Shown: positions 39,359 through 49,364 of the stretch, in pieces | Layout: every line of letters begins with the position of its first letter | How positions within the stretch are numbered: position 1 is the first letter of the stretch | Assembly (NCBI GenBank): GCA_943788815.1 | Contig: CALSRS010000001.1 | Location: 496,001-560,000 of the forward strand | Origin: an uncultured Gammaproteobacteria bacterium | GTDB taxonomy: Bacteria > Pseudomonadota > Gammaproteobacteria > Eutrophobiales > Eutrophobiaceae | DNA: 64,000 nucleotides | Reading direction: 5' to 3' | Notes under the pieces: generated by a model | What the model saw: the letters and a program-made list of their open reading frames with translations, nothing else | What the model was told of the DNA's origin: nothing | Databases searched by the model: none | Program-made: the position numbers and the translations under genes

Positions 39359-40108
39359 ATGTCGATATTAACTAAATCACAAATCAATTTCTTTAACGAC
39401 AATGGATACCTGATTATACCTGGATTTTATACAAATGATGGGATGAAAAATCTCTGGAAATGGACTGACGATGTATCGGCTTTCCCGGAAGTACCGGGTA
39501 AATACATGATGTATTTTGAAAACAGCCTACAAGATCCCAATATTCGTATTCTATGTCGGCTAGAAAATATTGAACCTTACCATGAAGGATTCAGCCAGCT
39601 ATTTCAAGATGGGAAACTACGTGATGCCGTCAGCGACCTGTTTGTAGAGCAAGCTGTACTCTACAAGGACAAAATAAATTTTAAAATGCCAGGAGGAGAT
39701 GGTTTTAAAGCACACCAGGATATCCAGGCAGGCTGGGACAAGTATGCCAGTATACATATTACCGCCCTGGTCAGCATCGATGATGCCACCATAGACAATG
39801 GCTGCCTGGAAATGGCGCCGGCCAGGCATCGCTCAGGCGTCATAGGAGACATGTGGAAACCCTTGAATGAGGAAGAACTGGAATATATCCCCATTGAAAC
39901 CAAGGCTGGTGATACAATATTTTTTGATTCCTATGCACCCCATAGGTCAAAGCCAAACATGACAAATGAACCTCGCCGTGTCCTCTATGTCACATATAAC
40001 AAATCTTCAGAAGGGGACAAACGAGAGCAATATTATGATGATAAACGTAAAAGTTACCCCCCCGACTGTGAACGAGAACCGGACAAGGAGTATGTATTCC
40101 GAGTTTAA
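39359..40108 (+). CDS. Phytanoyl-CoA dioxygenase (PhyH) family Fe(II)/2-oxoglutarate oxygenase
   Basis: 249 residues of the double-stranded beta-helix fold. The iron-binding triad is His119-x-Asp121 (FKAHQD) and His195 (YAPHRSKPN), and Arg206 (EPRRVLY) is placed to bind 2-oxoglutarate. KDKINFKMPGGDGFKAHQDIQAGW and NGCLEMAPARHRSG are also seen in PhyH-type enzymes such as the aminoethylphosphonate hydroxylase PhnY group, but no phosphonate genes are near. It sits between the HpnG-like and HpnN-like genes in the same direction, which raises the possibility of a hydroxylase acting on a hopanoid or other lipid. That is inference from position only. Confidence 0.83.
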   Translation: MSILTKSQINFFNDNGYLIIPGFYTNDGMKNLWKWTDDVSAFPEVPGKYMMYFENSLQDPNIRILCRLENIEPYHEGFSQLFQDGKLRDAVSDLFVEQAVLYKDKINFKMPGGDGFKAHQDIQAGWDKYASIHITALVSIDDATIDNGCLEMAPARHRSGVIGDMWKPLNEEELEYIPIETKAGDTIFFDSYAPHRSKPNMTNEPRRVLYVTYNKSSEGDKREQYYDDKRKSYPPDCEREPDKEYVFRV

Positions 40109-40144
40109 TCTTACCTGTCATTAATAAAGATATCGGACCACCAG

Positions 40145-42763
40145 TTGTTTAAACAAACCGGCCTTCAAGTACTCACTAACTACATCATGCTGGTCGAACG
40201 CATGCGTTCGGTTATCCTGCTATTCTTTATCCTGATATCTGTCGTTGCAGGTGTATACACCGTCAACAACCTGGGAATGAATACCGATACTCGGGAAATG
40301 CTTTCTGCTGACCTGCCCTGGCGTCAGATGGACCTAAATTACGAAAAACATTTCCCACAGTTTCTGGACACAATATTAATTGTAATCGAAGGGAACACAC
40401 CAGACCAGGCTGCCGACACAGCAACACTTTTAAATCGCAAATTAAATGATGAACCTTCATTAATTAACACAATCTATTATCCACGTTCATTATCAACATT
40501 CAGAGAAAATGCACTTTTGTTTTTATCAGAACAGGAGTTATATGAACTGTCTGATAATCTGGCTAAAATTCAACCCTTCCTGACAAGATTGACAGATGAT
40601 ATGAGTATCCGCGGGCTATTTAACATGCTCTCAGATGCGATCAATGCCATAGAAGATGGTGAAGATTTTGATATCGAGCCACTAATATATGAGCTTGATA
40701 AGGGAATAGAGTCGATACTGAATGAATCTTCTTACAGGGTCTCCTGGCAAAACTTAATTGATCCAGAATCAGCATCTTCCAATACCGTTTATCGCGATTT
40801 TATAATTATTCAACCGGTCCTCAACAAAGACGAGATGTTACCTGCTGAGCAGGCAATAGAAAGAATTAGAGAATTGGCAAGTTCTCCCGATATTGTAAAG
40901 ACCGGTGCCACAATAAGATTGACGGGTAGTGAAGTTTTGGCCCAGGAAGAATTACTTAGTGTCAGCCGTGGGACAGAATTGGCAATAATACTCTCATTTT
41001 GTCTGGTGACGATCATCATGATTACAGGCGTCAGATCACTAAGACTGGTCTCGTTTACTTTAATCTCACTGGTGACAGGTTTAGTGTTAACTGCCGCGTT
41101 TGCTACTTTTGCTATCGGAGAATTAAACCTGATTTCAGTGGCCTTTGCCGTACTTTATATTGGATTGGGAATAGATTTTGCTATCCACTATTGTTTGAGA
41201 TACCAGGAGTTAATTTATCAAGAAAACTCAAATCAGTTTGCCATAGAAGAATCTTCTCGAAATCTTGGACAATCTCTGACCATTTGCACTATCACGACAG
41301 CAATCGGTTTTTTCGCATTTATTCCGACTGATTATCAGGGGGTCGCTGAGTTAGGATTAATCTCCGGTGTTGGAATGTTTATTAGTCTATTTGTGACATT
41401 AACTTTACTCCCAGCATTACTAGGCGCATTTCCATTAAATTTAGTCAAACAAAGTGTAAGAAAAACGCCTAACACCCGGTACTTATCAATTGCCAACCTG
41501 CCAATTACTCATAATAAACATGTTAAAATCCTGGCAGCTATCATTCTCATAGCATCCTGTTTTACTATCCCAGGTCTACGCTTTGATCCCAACATCTTAA
41601 ATCTTCAGAATCCTGAGAATGAATCAGTACAAACCTATCAGGACTTACTTGAATCCAGTGACACTACACCATGGAACGGGGTAATAGTCACAGATGATCG
41701 CAATGATGCCCTATTGACAAAACAGCGGATGGAATCTAATCCTGTAGTGGATAATGTAATCTGGTTAGAAGATTTTATTCCACAAGATCAGGACCAGAAA
41801 CTATTTATAATTGATGAAATTAACCTGCTACTGGCAGGTGGTTTTTCCAATACAGAACTGAATCATGACCTTACACCTGCTGAAAAGCTGGAGGTGTTAT
41901 CTAATTTTATAAATGAGAATGATGCATCATCTCTAGTACAAGAATCACAAACCATCAATTCTTTTCTCAATAATATCCAGATTTTCAAAGACCAATTAAC
42001 GTCATCTTCTCCACAGCAACTTGAAATAGCTATGGATAGTTTCTCAACGACCATGTTGGCATCCTTGCCAGGCAGACTTGATTTGTTAAACGCGTCTTTA
42101 AATGCGGATTATGTGTCACTTGATTCACTGCCCGAAGAGTTAAAATCCCGCTGGATCAGTCCCCAAGGGAATTACCTTTTGAATATCACCCCCTCACAAA
42201 ATCTCAATGACAGTATAGAAATGCGACGTTTTGTAGAGGAACTTTACAAAGTTGATAAACGCTTAACTGGTCCACCCGTGATCAATATTGAAGCTGGAGA
42301 TGCGGTAATCGATGCATTCAAACAGGCATTAACTTACGCCATCATTGCAATCGCGTTTTTCCTGCTAATTTTACTTCCTAACAAGAAAGACAGTCTGCTC
42401 GTGTTATCGACCCTGTTGTTCGCTGCCATAGTCACCGGGGGAATAAGTGTTGTCGTGAATATTCCACTAAATTTCGCGAATATTATTGCATTGCCCCTGT
42501 TACTGGGTATTGGGGTGGATAGCGCGATTCACATTTTGCACCGTTTCAGGACCGCATTACCTGAACATAATAATATACTTGCTACCAGTTCCGCCCGTGC
42601 GGTCATAGTCAGTACCTTTACGACTATGGGCAGCATCGGAAACCTGGCCTTCTCTCCTCATGCAGGAACAGCAAGCATGGGGAAACTGTTGACTATTGGT
42701 ATTGGCATGACCCTATTTGCAACCCTGGTTGTATTACCGGGTTTGCTAGTGAGAAAAAACTAG
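40145..42763 (+). CDS. hpnN: HpnN-like RND-family lipid exporter (MMPL type)
   Basis: 872 residues from a TTG start; an in-frame ATG at 40187 is the alternative, but the longer form matches the amphipathic helix expected before the first membrane segment. There are two homologous halves, each with one helix, a large periplasmic loop and five to six clustered helices (about residues 275-440 and 725-870). VAFAVLYIGLGIDFAIHYCLRYQ and ALPLLLGIGVDSAIHILHRFR carry the paired Gly-Asp motifs of the proton path. HpnN moves hopanoids to the outer membrane. The LFLSEQELYEL region after the first helix and the upstream hpn-like genes support this over a generic MMPL protein. Confidence 0.82.
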   Translation: MFKQTGLQVLTNYIMLVERMRSVILLFFILISVVAGVYTVNNLGMNTDTREMLSADLPWRQMDLNYEKHFPQFLDTILIVIEGNTPDQAADTATLLNRKLNDEPSLINTIYYPRSLSTFRENALLFLSEQELYELSDNLAKIQPFLTRLTDDMSIRGLFNMLSDAINAIEDGEDFDIEPLIYELDKGIESILNESSYRVSWQNLIDPESASSNTVYRDFIIIQPVLNKDEMLPAEQAIERIRELASSPDIVKTGATIRLTGSEVLAQEELLSVSRGTELAIILSFCLVTIIMITGVRSLRLVSFTLISLVTGLVLTAAFATFAIGELNLISVAFAVLYIGLGIDFAIHYCLRYQELIYQENSNQFAIEESSRNLGQSLTICTITTAIGFFAFIPTDYQGVAELGLISGVGMFISLFVTLTLLPALLGAFPLNLVKQSVRKTPNTRYLSIANLPITHNKHVKILAAIILIASCFTIPGLRFDPNILNLQNPENESVQTYQDLLESSDTTPWNGVIVTDDRNDALLTKQRMESNPVVDNVIWLEDFIPQDQDQKLFIIDEINLLLAGGFSNTELNHDLTPAEKLEVLSNFINENDASSLVQESQTINSFLNNIQIFKDQLTSSSPQQLEIAMDSFSTTMLASLPGRLDLLNASLNADYVSLDSLPEELKSRWISPQGNYLLNITPSQNLNDSIEMRRFVEELYKVDKRLTGPPVINIEAGDAVIDAFKQALTYAIIAIAFFLLILLPNKKDSLLVLSTLLFAAIVTGGISVVVNIPLNFANIIALPLLLGIGVDSAIHILHRFRTALPEHNNILATSSARAVIVSTFTTMGSIGNLAFSPHAGTASMGKLLTIGIGMTLFATLVVLPGLLVRKN

Positions 42764-42830
42764 CCCAAGCCATCTTAATACTCATAAAATGTTGCGCCTA
42801 TCCCTGGCACCGAGAACGTCCATGTAAATA

Positions 42831-42883
42831 TTGAGAGAGTCCATCGCTTCTCCATCCTGGAGCATTGTCCATTTATCTCTCAA
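42831..42883. other. Nested hairpin between convergent hpnN and phaC
   Basis: An outer 8-base inverted repeat TTGAGAGA (42831-42838) and TCTCTCAA (42876-42883) encloses an inner hairpin CTCCA/TGGAG (42850-42862). It lies in the 194-base gap between two convergent genes, where a bidirectional terminator would be expected. There is no clear T tract on the plus side, so the role is uncertain. The rest of the gap holds nothing recognisable. Confidence 0.4.
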
Positions 42884-42957
42884 AATAACTATAGACTTCA
42901 TGACTCAGGATGTAATCACCCCATTGAGGTATAGCAATTAGATGACCACAGGAGCTG

Positions 42958-44025
42958 TTATTTGGTTCGTTTATTGACCCATTCAGCAATGGCAGGAGGT
43001 AAGGTCTTTTGGGCCCTGGAACTGACATATATGCCAATATGTCCACCAGGGAACTCCATCTCTGAATAATCATCAGAACTAATACAACCCTTGAGTGCCC
43101 GTGATGCATCTGGTGGCACAAGATGGTCATGCTTGGCATAGATATTCAGGATCGGAATAGTTATTTTTTCAAGGTCAACAATGTCTTCACCTATTTTAAC
43201 GCTGGCTTTGATCAGCTTATTTTCCTGGTAGAACTGCTTGATAAATTCCCGATAGGCTTCGCCGGCCTGGTCAGGGCTATCAAATATCCAGTTTTCCATG
43301 GTCATGAAATTCTTTAGCTTGGTTTCATCGTCGATGATGTCCACCAGATCCATGTATTTCTGTCCCATTAGTCTAAATGGTTTTAACATCATGAATGACC
43401 AATTCAGCAAATCGCCCGAGATATTTCCCAGGGCATCGACACAGGCATCAGTATCAACATGTCTTGCAAGATGACTTAGCATGTCATTTTTTGTATGAAA
43501 ATCCACAGGTGTTACGGTGGTTATCAGATTCGCGACCTTATCCTGGTGGAGGCTCGTATAACAAAGACTGAATGTCCCACCCTGGCAAATACCAAGTAGG
43601 TTAATCTTTTTCTGTTTGCTACGCTTGCAGATGACATCTACACAATTGTCAATATAGCCATTAATATAATCATCCAATGAAAGATACCTGTCTGCATCAT
43701 CAGGATATCCCCAATCTATTAAATACACATCCATACCCGCATCTAACAGGCCTCTAATGAGAGATCTGTCTTCCTGAAGATCAGCCATGTAAGGACGGTT
43801 AACGAGCGCATACACAATTAAAACTGGGACTTTATTTTGTTTTTTTGATCTGGACTTGTAATGATATAAAACTAACTTGTCCTCACTGTAGACAGACTCT
43901 TTATCAGAAACACCTGTTGGAGTTTCACCCAGATTGGTGAACGTATTTACCCCGGATGCCAGCTTGTTATTAAAGTCCAGGATTTCTTTGCTTATAGCTT
44001 GTGGATTTAGATCAAAAGGGTTCAT
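42958..44025 (-). CDS. phaC: Class III polyhydroxyalkanoate synthase, catalytic subunit
   Basis: 355 residues, the short class III form. The alpha/beta hydrolase core has the lipase-like box GICQGG with nucleophile Cys147, and IYAKHDHLVP and FPGGHIGIYV supply Asp and His. VYALVNRPYMADLQEDRSLIRGLLDAGMDVYLIDWGYPD is typical of PhaC (quoted part YLIDWGYPD). It polymerises 3-hydroxyacyl-CoA, mostly 3-hydroxybutyryl-CoA, into storage granules and needs PhaE. It follows phaE after 18 bases. No phaA or phaB is adjacent; the SDR at 53711 could be a reductase but is 9 kb away. Confidence 0.96.
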   Translation of the reverse strand: MNPFDLNPQAISKEILDFNNKLASGVNTFTNLGETPTGVSDKESVYSEDKLVLYHYKSRSKKQNKVPVLIVYALVNRPYMADLQEDRSLIRGLLDAGMDVYLIDWGYPDDADRYLSLDDYINGYIDNCVDVICKRSKQKKINLLGICQGGTFSLCYTSLHQDKVANLITTVTPVDFHTKNDMLSHLARHVDTDACVDALGNISGDLLNWSFMMLKPFRLMGQKYMDLVDIIDDETKLKNFMTMENWIFDSPDQAGEAYREFIKQFYQENKLIKASVKIGEDIVDLEKITIPILNIYAKHDHLVPPDASRALKGCISSDDYSEMEFPGGHIGIYVSSRAQKTLPPAIAEWVNKRTK

Positions 44026-44043
44026 AGCACTTCCAATAATAAA

Positions 44044-45162
44044 TTATTTAGATTTTTTCCCGGTTTTACGTTTAGGGGTGGTTTTCTTTACTGCGGTTTT
44101 TGGCGGGGATTTCTTCGCCGCAGATTTTGCTTGAGATTTTTTTTGAACCTTTTTATTTCCGCTGGTAGTTTTCTTTTTTACAGATGATTTATTACCTTTG
44201 AGTTGTTCAATATCCACTCGAATCTTTTCCAAACCTTCTAAAAGCTTTGACTGCTCTTCCCGGTTATCACGTAATTCTTTCTTAATTGCATTTTGTTGCC
44301 TTGCAATGGATTCCATTCCTTTTGCTGTAGGCATATTAAGACTTTTCAGTAGGTCATCATTTAATTCGTTATAGTGGCTTTTGAATTTAACAAGAGAATT
44401 CACCTGGGCTGCATACAATTTTGAAAATTCTTCGGTTTTTGCATATTCAGCAAAGACATCTTCATTCGCATCAATCCACATGTTGTATATTTCTTTTAAT
44501 GAACTGATTTTTTCCCCTGACTTTGCCCTTGCAAGTATATCTTCCCCCAAATTGTCCAGTGCCTGTTTACCAAGCATTGCAAATGCAGCATTGTATTTCT
44601 GATTGTTCAGCTGGTAATCATTCCATAAGCGCATTGTCTTTTGTGTCTTTTCCTGCAAGTCCTTTGTTAACCCTACACCTGGAACCTGGAATAATTTGTC
44701 AATGGTTTCATCCGGGACGATTGATGACAAAGCTTGATTCCACATGTTCATTGGTGACATCCCCATCATACCTGGGGCCATGGATGTCATTCCTGATTGG
44801 CTCTGAAACTGATCAAACATTGATTTCATATTTTCAAGGTGAGAAAACAATATCTTTTGCCAGTCATCAGGACCTTTAGCGTCTTTAGCGATATCACTAA
44901 ATAAATTAGTGAATTGCTCCGAAACAGAATAATAAACCCTGGATTGGTCCATTAAGGTCTCGAGCATAATTTTGTTATCCTCAGGGAGTTGTCCTGCTAC
45001 AGACTGCCACCAGTAATCCATTGCCTGGCCCCATCCGTTATTATGTAGCGGGTTATTTATCTTCTGATTTGAATTGGAATAAAAGGCAGAAACGGCATCA
45101 GTATATTGCTGCTGCAGTTTTGCCCAATCAATGTTTGAATACATATTATCTGTTGCCATCAT
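44044..45162 (-). CDS. phaE: Class III PHA synthase subunit PhaE with a Lys-rich C-terminal tail
   Basis: 372 residues. The PhaE core has the N-terminal IDWAKLQQQYTDAVSAFY, MDYWWQSV and the central LFQVPGVGLTKDLQEKTQKTMRLWNDYQ region, and a helical segment near 290-320. Residues 322-372 form an extra basic tail with 20 lysines and one arginine in 51 residues and many Ser, Thr, Ala and Pro. It is like the histone-H1-like end of the pseudomonad granule protein PhaF. PhaE is the regulatory partner of PhaC. The first two codons are both Met, so the start could be 45162 or 45159. Confidence 0.92.
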   Translation of the reverse strand: MMATDNMYSNIDWAKLQQQYTDAVSAFYSNSNQKINNPLHNNGWGQAMDYWWQSVAGQLPEDNKIMLETLMDQSRVYYSVSEQFTNLFSDIAKDAKGPDDWQKILFSHLENMKSMFDQFQSQSGMTSMAPGMMGMSPMNMWNQALSSIVPDETIDKLFQVPGVGLTKDLQEKTQKTMRLWNDYQLNNQKYNAAFAMLGKQALDNLGEDILARAKSGEKISSLKEIYNMWIDANEDVFAEYAKTEEFSKLYAAQVNSLVKFKSHYNELNDDLLKSLNMPTAKGMESIARQQNAIKKELRDNREEQSKLLEGLEKIRVDIEQLKGNKSSVKKKTTSGNKKVQKKSQAKSAAKKSPPKTAVKKTTPKRKTGKKSK

Positions 45163-45319
45163 TCAATCCTGGTTGCTGTCAGTTTCAGGGCCTATATATC
45201 TGGCCTGATTTTCACAAGTGGAGGCGAACTATAAAGCACCTTCATCTCTGTTGCAATGCAACATAATGTAGGTGGAAGATTTAGTCAATTAGTATTAGAT
45301 GAATAATATGTTAACCGGA

Positions 45320-45357
45320 AACACCCTGATTATTTTTATCATAATAATCAGGGTGTT
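45320..45357 (-). terminator. 15-bp perfect hairpin downstream of acs
   Basis: AACACCCTGATTATT (45320-45334) and AATAATCAGGGTGTT (45343-45357) form a perfect 15-base stem with an 8-base loop, 22 bases after the acs stop and in the 217-base gap before phaE. No T tract follows on either strand. It could be a terminator of an uncommon kind or an mRNA-stabilising 3' structure for acs. The remainder of the gap shows no other element. Confidence 0.5.
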
Positions 45358-45379
45358 ATAAGTTCTACTTATTTCTATA

Positions 45380-47317
45380 TTACTGGTTTTCTCGGTTTTC
45401 GATTAAATGTTCTACCACGCTGGGATCTGCCAATGTGCTAGTGTCACCCAGGTTGTTTATTTCATTTGCAGCAATTTTTCGTAATATTCTTCTCATGATT
45501 TTGCCCGATCGAGTCTTCGGCAAACCAGGTGCCCACTGGATGATATCTGGACTTGCGATGGGACCAATTTCTTTTCGAACATGTTTTACCAGTTCTTTTT
45601 TCAATTGATCGTCGTATTCGATACCGGCCATTAAAGTGACATAGGCATATATCCCTTGACCTTTTATATCATGGGGATATCCAACAACAGCTGCCTCAGC
45701 CACTGCATCATGTAGCACCAGGGCGCTTTCAATCTCAGCTGTACCCATCCTGTGTCCTGAGACATTTAACACATCATCAATACGACCGGTTATCCAGTAG
45801 TATCCATCAGCATCACGACGAGCACCATCACCACTGAAATACTTGCCAGGAAATGTTTTAAAATAGGTATCGATAAAGCGTTGATGATCCCCGTACACAG
45901 TGCGCATTTGTCCTGGCCAGGATCGGTTAATACAAAGTGAACCTTCCGCCTCACCTTCTTGTATTTCACCTTTTTCATTCACTATCACTGGTTCGATACC
46001 AAAGAATGGTCGTGTTGCTGAACCAGGTTTTAATGCCGTCGCTCCAGGTAAGGGTGTGATTAATATCCCCCCGGTTTCAGTCTGCCACCAGGTATCCACC
46101 ACGGGACATTGATTATTACCCACGACATGGTAATACCATTCCCAGGCCTCTGGATTGATGGGTTCGCCCACTGTGCCCAGTGTTCGAAGACTACTCCTGG
46201 AATGTTTCGTGACAAATTCATTCCCCTGCCCCATCAAGGCTCGAAGTGCTGTTGGTGCGGTATAGATGATATTCACCTGGTGCTTATCAACAACCTGCCA
46301 GAACCTTCCTGCATCAGGATAGGTTGGTATCCCTTCAAATAAAAGTGTCGAAGCCCCGTTACATAATGGGCCATAAATCATATATGAATGCCCTGTTACC
46401 CAACCAACATCTGCCGTACACCAATAGATATCACCGTCGTGATAATCAAAAACATATTTATGTGTCATCGCGACATAGAGAATATAGCCTCCGGTAGTAT
46501 GTAATACCCCTTTGGGTTTACCCGTTGAACCGGATGTATAAAGAATAAAGAGTGGATCCTCTGCATCCATTTCTTCTGCAGGGCAATCACTACTGACAGA
46601 ACTTACTGCTTCGTCATACCAGATGTCCCGCCCGTCAGCCCAATCAACCTTAGCCCCGGTACGTTTGTAAACAATGACGGTATGTACATTCGGGCAGTCA
46701 TTGAGTGCTTCATCCACATTCGCCTTTAGTGGAACCGATTTTGATCCCCTAATGCCTTCATCCGCAGTAATTACAACTTCACAATCTGAATCCAGGATAC
46801 GGTCTTTTAATGCTGTTGGTGAAAACCCTCCGAATACCACAGAGTGGACTGCACCAATCCTGGTACAAGCCAACATGGCAACTGCTGCCTCTGGCACCAT
46901 GGGCATGTAGATTGAGACCCGATGACCTTTTTTAACTCCCCGTTGTTTTAGTACGTTGGCTAATCTACATACCATTTCGTGTAATTCACGGTAGGTAATC
47001 GCCTTATCAACGTCAGGGTCGTCCCCTTCCCAGATAATCGCTACCTGATCACCTCGAGATTCCAGGTGTCTATCCAGGCAATTGTAGGAGACATTTAACT
47101 TTCCATTGATGAACCATTTAATAGATGCCTTGTTAAAATCACACTCCTGTACTTTGTCCCATTTCTTTGACCAGCTAATAAATTCTTCGGCCTGAGTTGA
47201 CCAGAATGATTCAGGATCTTCAATGGATTCACGGTACAGAGATAGATAACGGTCATTATCAATAAATGACCGATCTTTAGCGGAATCTGATACTGGATAG
47301 GTTTTTATATCAGACAT
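45380..47317 (-). CDS. acs: Acetyl-coenzyme A synthetase
   Basis: 645 residues, the standard Acs length. It activates acetate to acetyl-CoA by way of acetyl-AMP. The ANL-superfamily core has [23 protein letters not shown] (P-loop), WWQTETGG and the hinge [24 protein letters not shown] (quoted part [13 protein letters not shown]). [17 protein letters not shown] holds the lysine whose acetylation switches the enzyme off. It lies in the same direction as phaE-phaC, so acetate uptake could feed polymer synthesis; a shared transcript is made unlikely by the hairpin between them. Confidence 0.98.
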   Translation of the reverse strand: MSDIKTYPVSDSAKDRSFIDNDRYLSLYRESIEDPESFWSTQAEEFISWSKKWDKVQECDFNKASIKWFINGKLNVSYNCLDRHLESRGDQVAIIWEGDDPDVDKAITYRELHEMVCRLANVLKQRGVKKGHRVSIYMPMVPEAAVAMLACTRIGAVHSVVFGGFSPTALKDRILDSDCEVVITADEGIRGSKSVPLKANVDEALNDCPNVHTVIVYKRTGAKVDWADGRDIWYDEAVSSVSSDCPAEEMDAEDPLFILYTSGSTGKPKGVLHTTGGYILYVAMTHKYVFDYHDGDIYWCTADVGWVTGHSYMIYGPLCNGASTLLFEGIPTYPDAGRFWQVVDKHQVNIIYTAPTALRALMGQGNEFVTKHSRSSLRTLGTVGEPINPEAWEWYYHVVGNNQCPVVDTWWQTETGGILITPLPGATALKPGSATRPFFGIEPVIVNEKGEIQEGEAEGSLCINRSWPGQMRTVYGDHQRFIDTYFKTFPGKYFSGDGARRDADGYYWITGRIDDVLNVSGHRMGTAEIESALVLHDAVAEAAVVGYPHDIKGQGIYAYVTLMAGIEYDDQLKKELVKHVRKEIGPIASPDIIQWAPGLPKTRSGKIMRRILRKIAANEINNLGDTSTLADPSVVEHLIENRENQ

Positions 47318-47379
47318 ACACTCTGTCTCCCTAATAATAAATAAATGTTATTTAGAATATAAAATCGAAATCAGAAAAA

Positions 47380-48612
47380 TTAATGTTGCCCATACCTCTG
47401 CTCGATATATTCATCTATGATTTTCAGAAAATCACCTGCAATATTATCGCCCTTTAAGGTAGTGAATTTCTTGCCATCAATGAATACCGGCGCCGAAGGT
47501 GCCTCTCCAGTTCCAGGGAGACTGATTCCAATGTCTGAATGCTTGCTTTCTCCTGGTCCATTTACAACACAACCCATAACAGCAAGACTCAGATCTTCCA
47601 CACCATGATACTTTTCACGCCATACAGGCATCTGATTTCTGACATAACTCTGGATTTTCTCTGCTAGTGACTGAAAAACGGTACTGGTGGTTCGTCCACA
47701 GCCTGGGCAGGCCGTCACCTGTGGTGTAAAAGATCTCAAGCCCATAGTCTGTAAGATTTCCTGGGCAACAATGACTTCTCTAGAACGATCGCCACCAGGT
47801 TCAGGTGTTAATGATATTCGTATGGTGTCACCGATTCCTTCCTGAAGGAGAACACCTATTGCAGCAGTAGACGCGACTATACCTTTTGACCCCATACCAG
47901 CTTCAGTTAAACCTAAATGTAAAGCGTAATCACTTCGTTTTGCCAGGTCACGATAGACACTAATAAGTTTCTGAACTCCGCTAACTTTACATGACAATAC
48001 AATATGATCTTTTGCCAAACCCAGTTCTTCTGCACGCTGTGCACTGCTTAATGCCGAAATTATTAATGCTTCTCGCATCACTTCATCAGTATCTTTTGGA
48101 TTGTCCGCTTTGGCATTTTCATCCATTAATCCAGTAAGTAATTCCTGGTCAAGACTCCCCCAGTTCACACCTATCCTCACAGGCTTATCGTATTCAATGG
48201 CTTTATCGATCATGGTGCTGAACTGAACATCCTTTTTCTTACCAAAACCGACATTTCCAGGATTTATACGATATTTCCCTAATGCCTGAGCACATTCAGG
48301 GTATTTGCTCAGTAACAAATGACCGTTATAGTGAAAATCACCTATTAAAGGGACATCACAGCCTTTTGAATCAAGAATTTCTCTTATTTTCATAACCTGA
48401 CTGGCAGCTTCTTCCGTATTAACGGTGATTCTTACAAGTTCAGATCCAGCATCTGCAAGTTGCTTTACTTGTGTAGCTGTAGATTTAGCATCAGCAGTAT
48501 CGGTATTGGTCATAGACTGAACAACGATAGGATTATCTCCTCCGATAATGCTATTTCCGACTTTTACTCCGACTGTCTTCAGCCTGACATGGGTTCCATT
48601 TAATGTATTCAT
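47380..48612 (-). CDS. ispG: 4-hydroxy-3-methylbut-2-enyl diphosphate synthase (flavodoxin/ferredoxin type)
   Basis: 410 residues. The TIM barrel ([26 protein letters not shown], quoted part [11 protein letters not shown]) is joined to the [4Fe-4S] domain. Cluster ligands are CPGCGRT and [16 protein letters not shown] (the NGPGE motif is intact). It makes HMBPP in the MEP isoprenoid pathway, together with dxr in this window. The gene stands alone 62 bases after acs and is divergent from fabA. Confidence 0.97.
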   Translation of the reverse strand: MNTLNGTHVRLKTVGVKVGNSIIGGDNPIVVQSMTNTDTADAKSTATQVKQLADAGSELVRITVNTEEAASQVMKIREILDSKGCDVPLIGDFHYNGHLLLSKYPECAQALGKYRINPGNVGFGKKKDVQFSTMIDKAIEYDKPVRIGVNWGSLDQELLTGLMDENAKADNPKDTDEVMREALIISALSSAQRAEELGLAKDHIVLSCKVSGVQKLISVYRDLAKRSDYALHLGLTEAGMGSKGIVASTAAIGVLLQEGIGDTIRISLTPEPGGDRSREVIVAQEILQTMGLRSFTPQVTACPGCGRTTSTVFQSLAEKIQSYVRNQMPVWREKYHGVEDLSLAVMGCVVNGPGESKHSDIGISLPGTGEAPSAPVFIDGKKFTTLKGDNIAGDFLKIIDEYIEQRYGQH

Positions 48613-48835
48613 TGAATATCCATTAGTATATTTAATTCATATTTATGCTTGTGAAGCGAGAAAATACATATTTTTGCAAAATGAATTTATGTGAAGGTAC
48701 AATATCCCACCATTTGACGCCAGATATCCATATAAAATTTTTCTATAAATTTAATTATTAGTATATATCCAGCAGTTGATATCATCTTACATGATATTCC
48801 CCGCGGAAAAAATTAGGCAATCCCCTACTAGGCTT

Positions 48836-49351
48836 ATGAATAAAAAAAACAGTTATAATAAAGAAGAATTACTTGCCTGTGGTAATGGTCAATTATTTGG
48901 CCCAGGAAACGCGCAACTACCTCTTCCAAACATGCTTATGTTTGACAGAATTACCAAGATCAATGATACCGGCGGTGAGGCAGGAAAAGGGATTATTATC
49001 GCTGAGCTTGATCTCACACCTGATACCTGGTTCTTTGACTGTCATTTTAAGGGTGACCCGGTTATGCCAGGCTGCCTGGGATTAGACGCCATGTGGCAAC
49101 TAATAGGTTTTTTCCTTGGATGGACGGGGTCACCGGGACGCGGGCGAGCTTTGGGTGCAGGTAAGGTAAAGTTTACAGGACAGGCGACACCAAAAAATAA
49201 AATGATCACATATAAAATTACCATGAACCGGGTTATCCTACGCAGACTTATAATGGGCGTGGGCAACGGAGTGATGGAAGTTGACGGACGTGTCATTTAC
49301 GAAGCAGAAGATTTACGGGTAGGATTATTTACTCGTACTGATGACTTTTAA
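48836..49351 (+). CDS. fabA: 3-hydroxydecanoyl-ACP dehydratase/isomerase FabA
   Basis: I start it at 48836 (171 residues, [16 protein letters not shown]), matching the Escherichia coli protein; the frame opens further upstream at 48776 but that part has no family similarity. [25 protein letters not shown] carries the catalytic His and Asp of the FabA hot-dog fold. It forms and isomerises the double bond that commits to unsaturated fatty acids, with FabB extending the product. The 223-base gap to ispG is very AT-rich with no clear promoter by eye. Confidence 0.97.
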   Translation: MNKKNSYNKEELLACGNGQLFGPGNAQLPLPNMLMFDRITKINDTGGEAGKGIIIAELDLTPDTWFFDCHFKGDPVMPGCLGLDAMWQLIGFFLGWTGSPGRGRALGAGKVKFTGQATPKNKMITYKITMNRVILRRLIMGVGNGVMEVDGRVIYEAEDLRVGLFTRTDDF

Positions 49352-49364
49352 TACTGGGGGAATT

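Noticed and set aside
42873-43139. 88-codon frame at the phaC 3' end reaching into the intergenic gap
   Set aside because: Overlaps phaC in another frame, with no recognisable domain or ribosome site.
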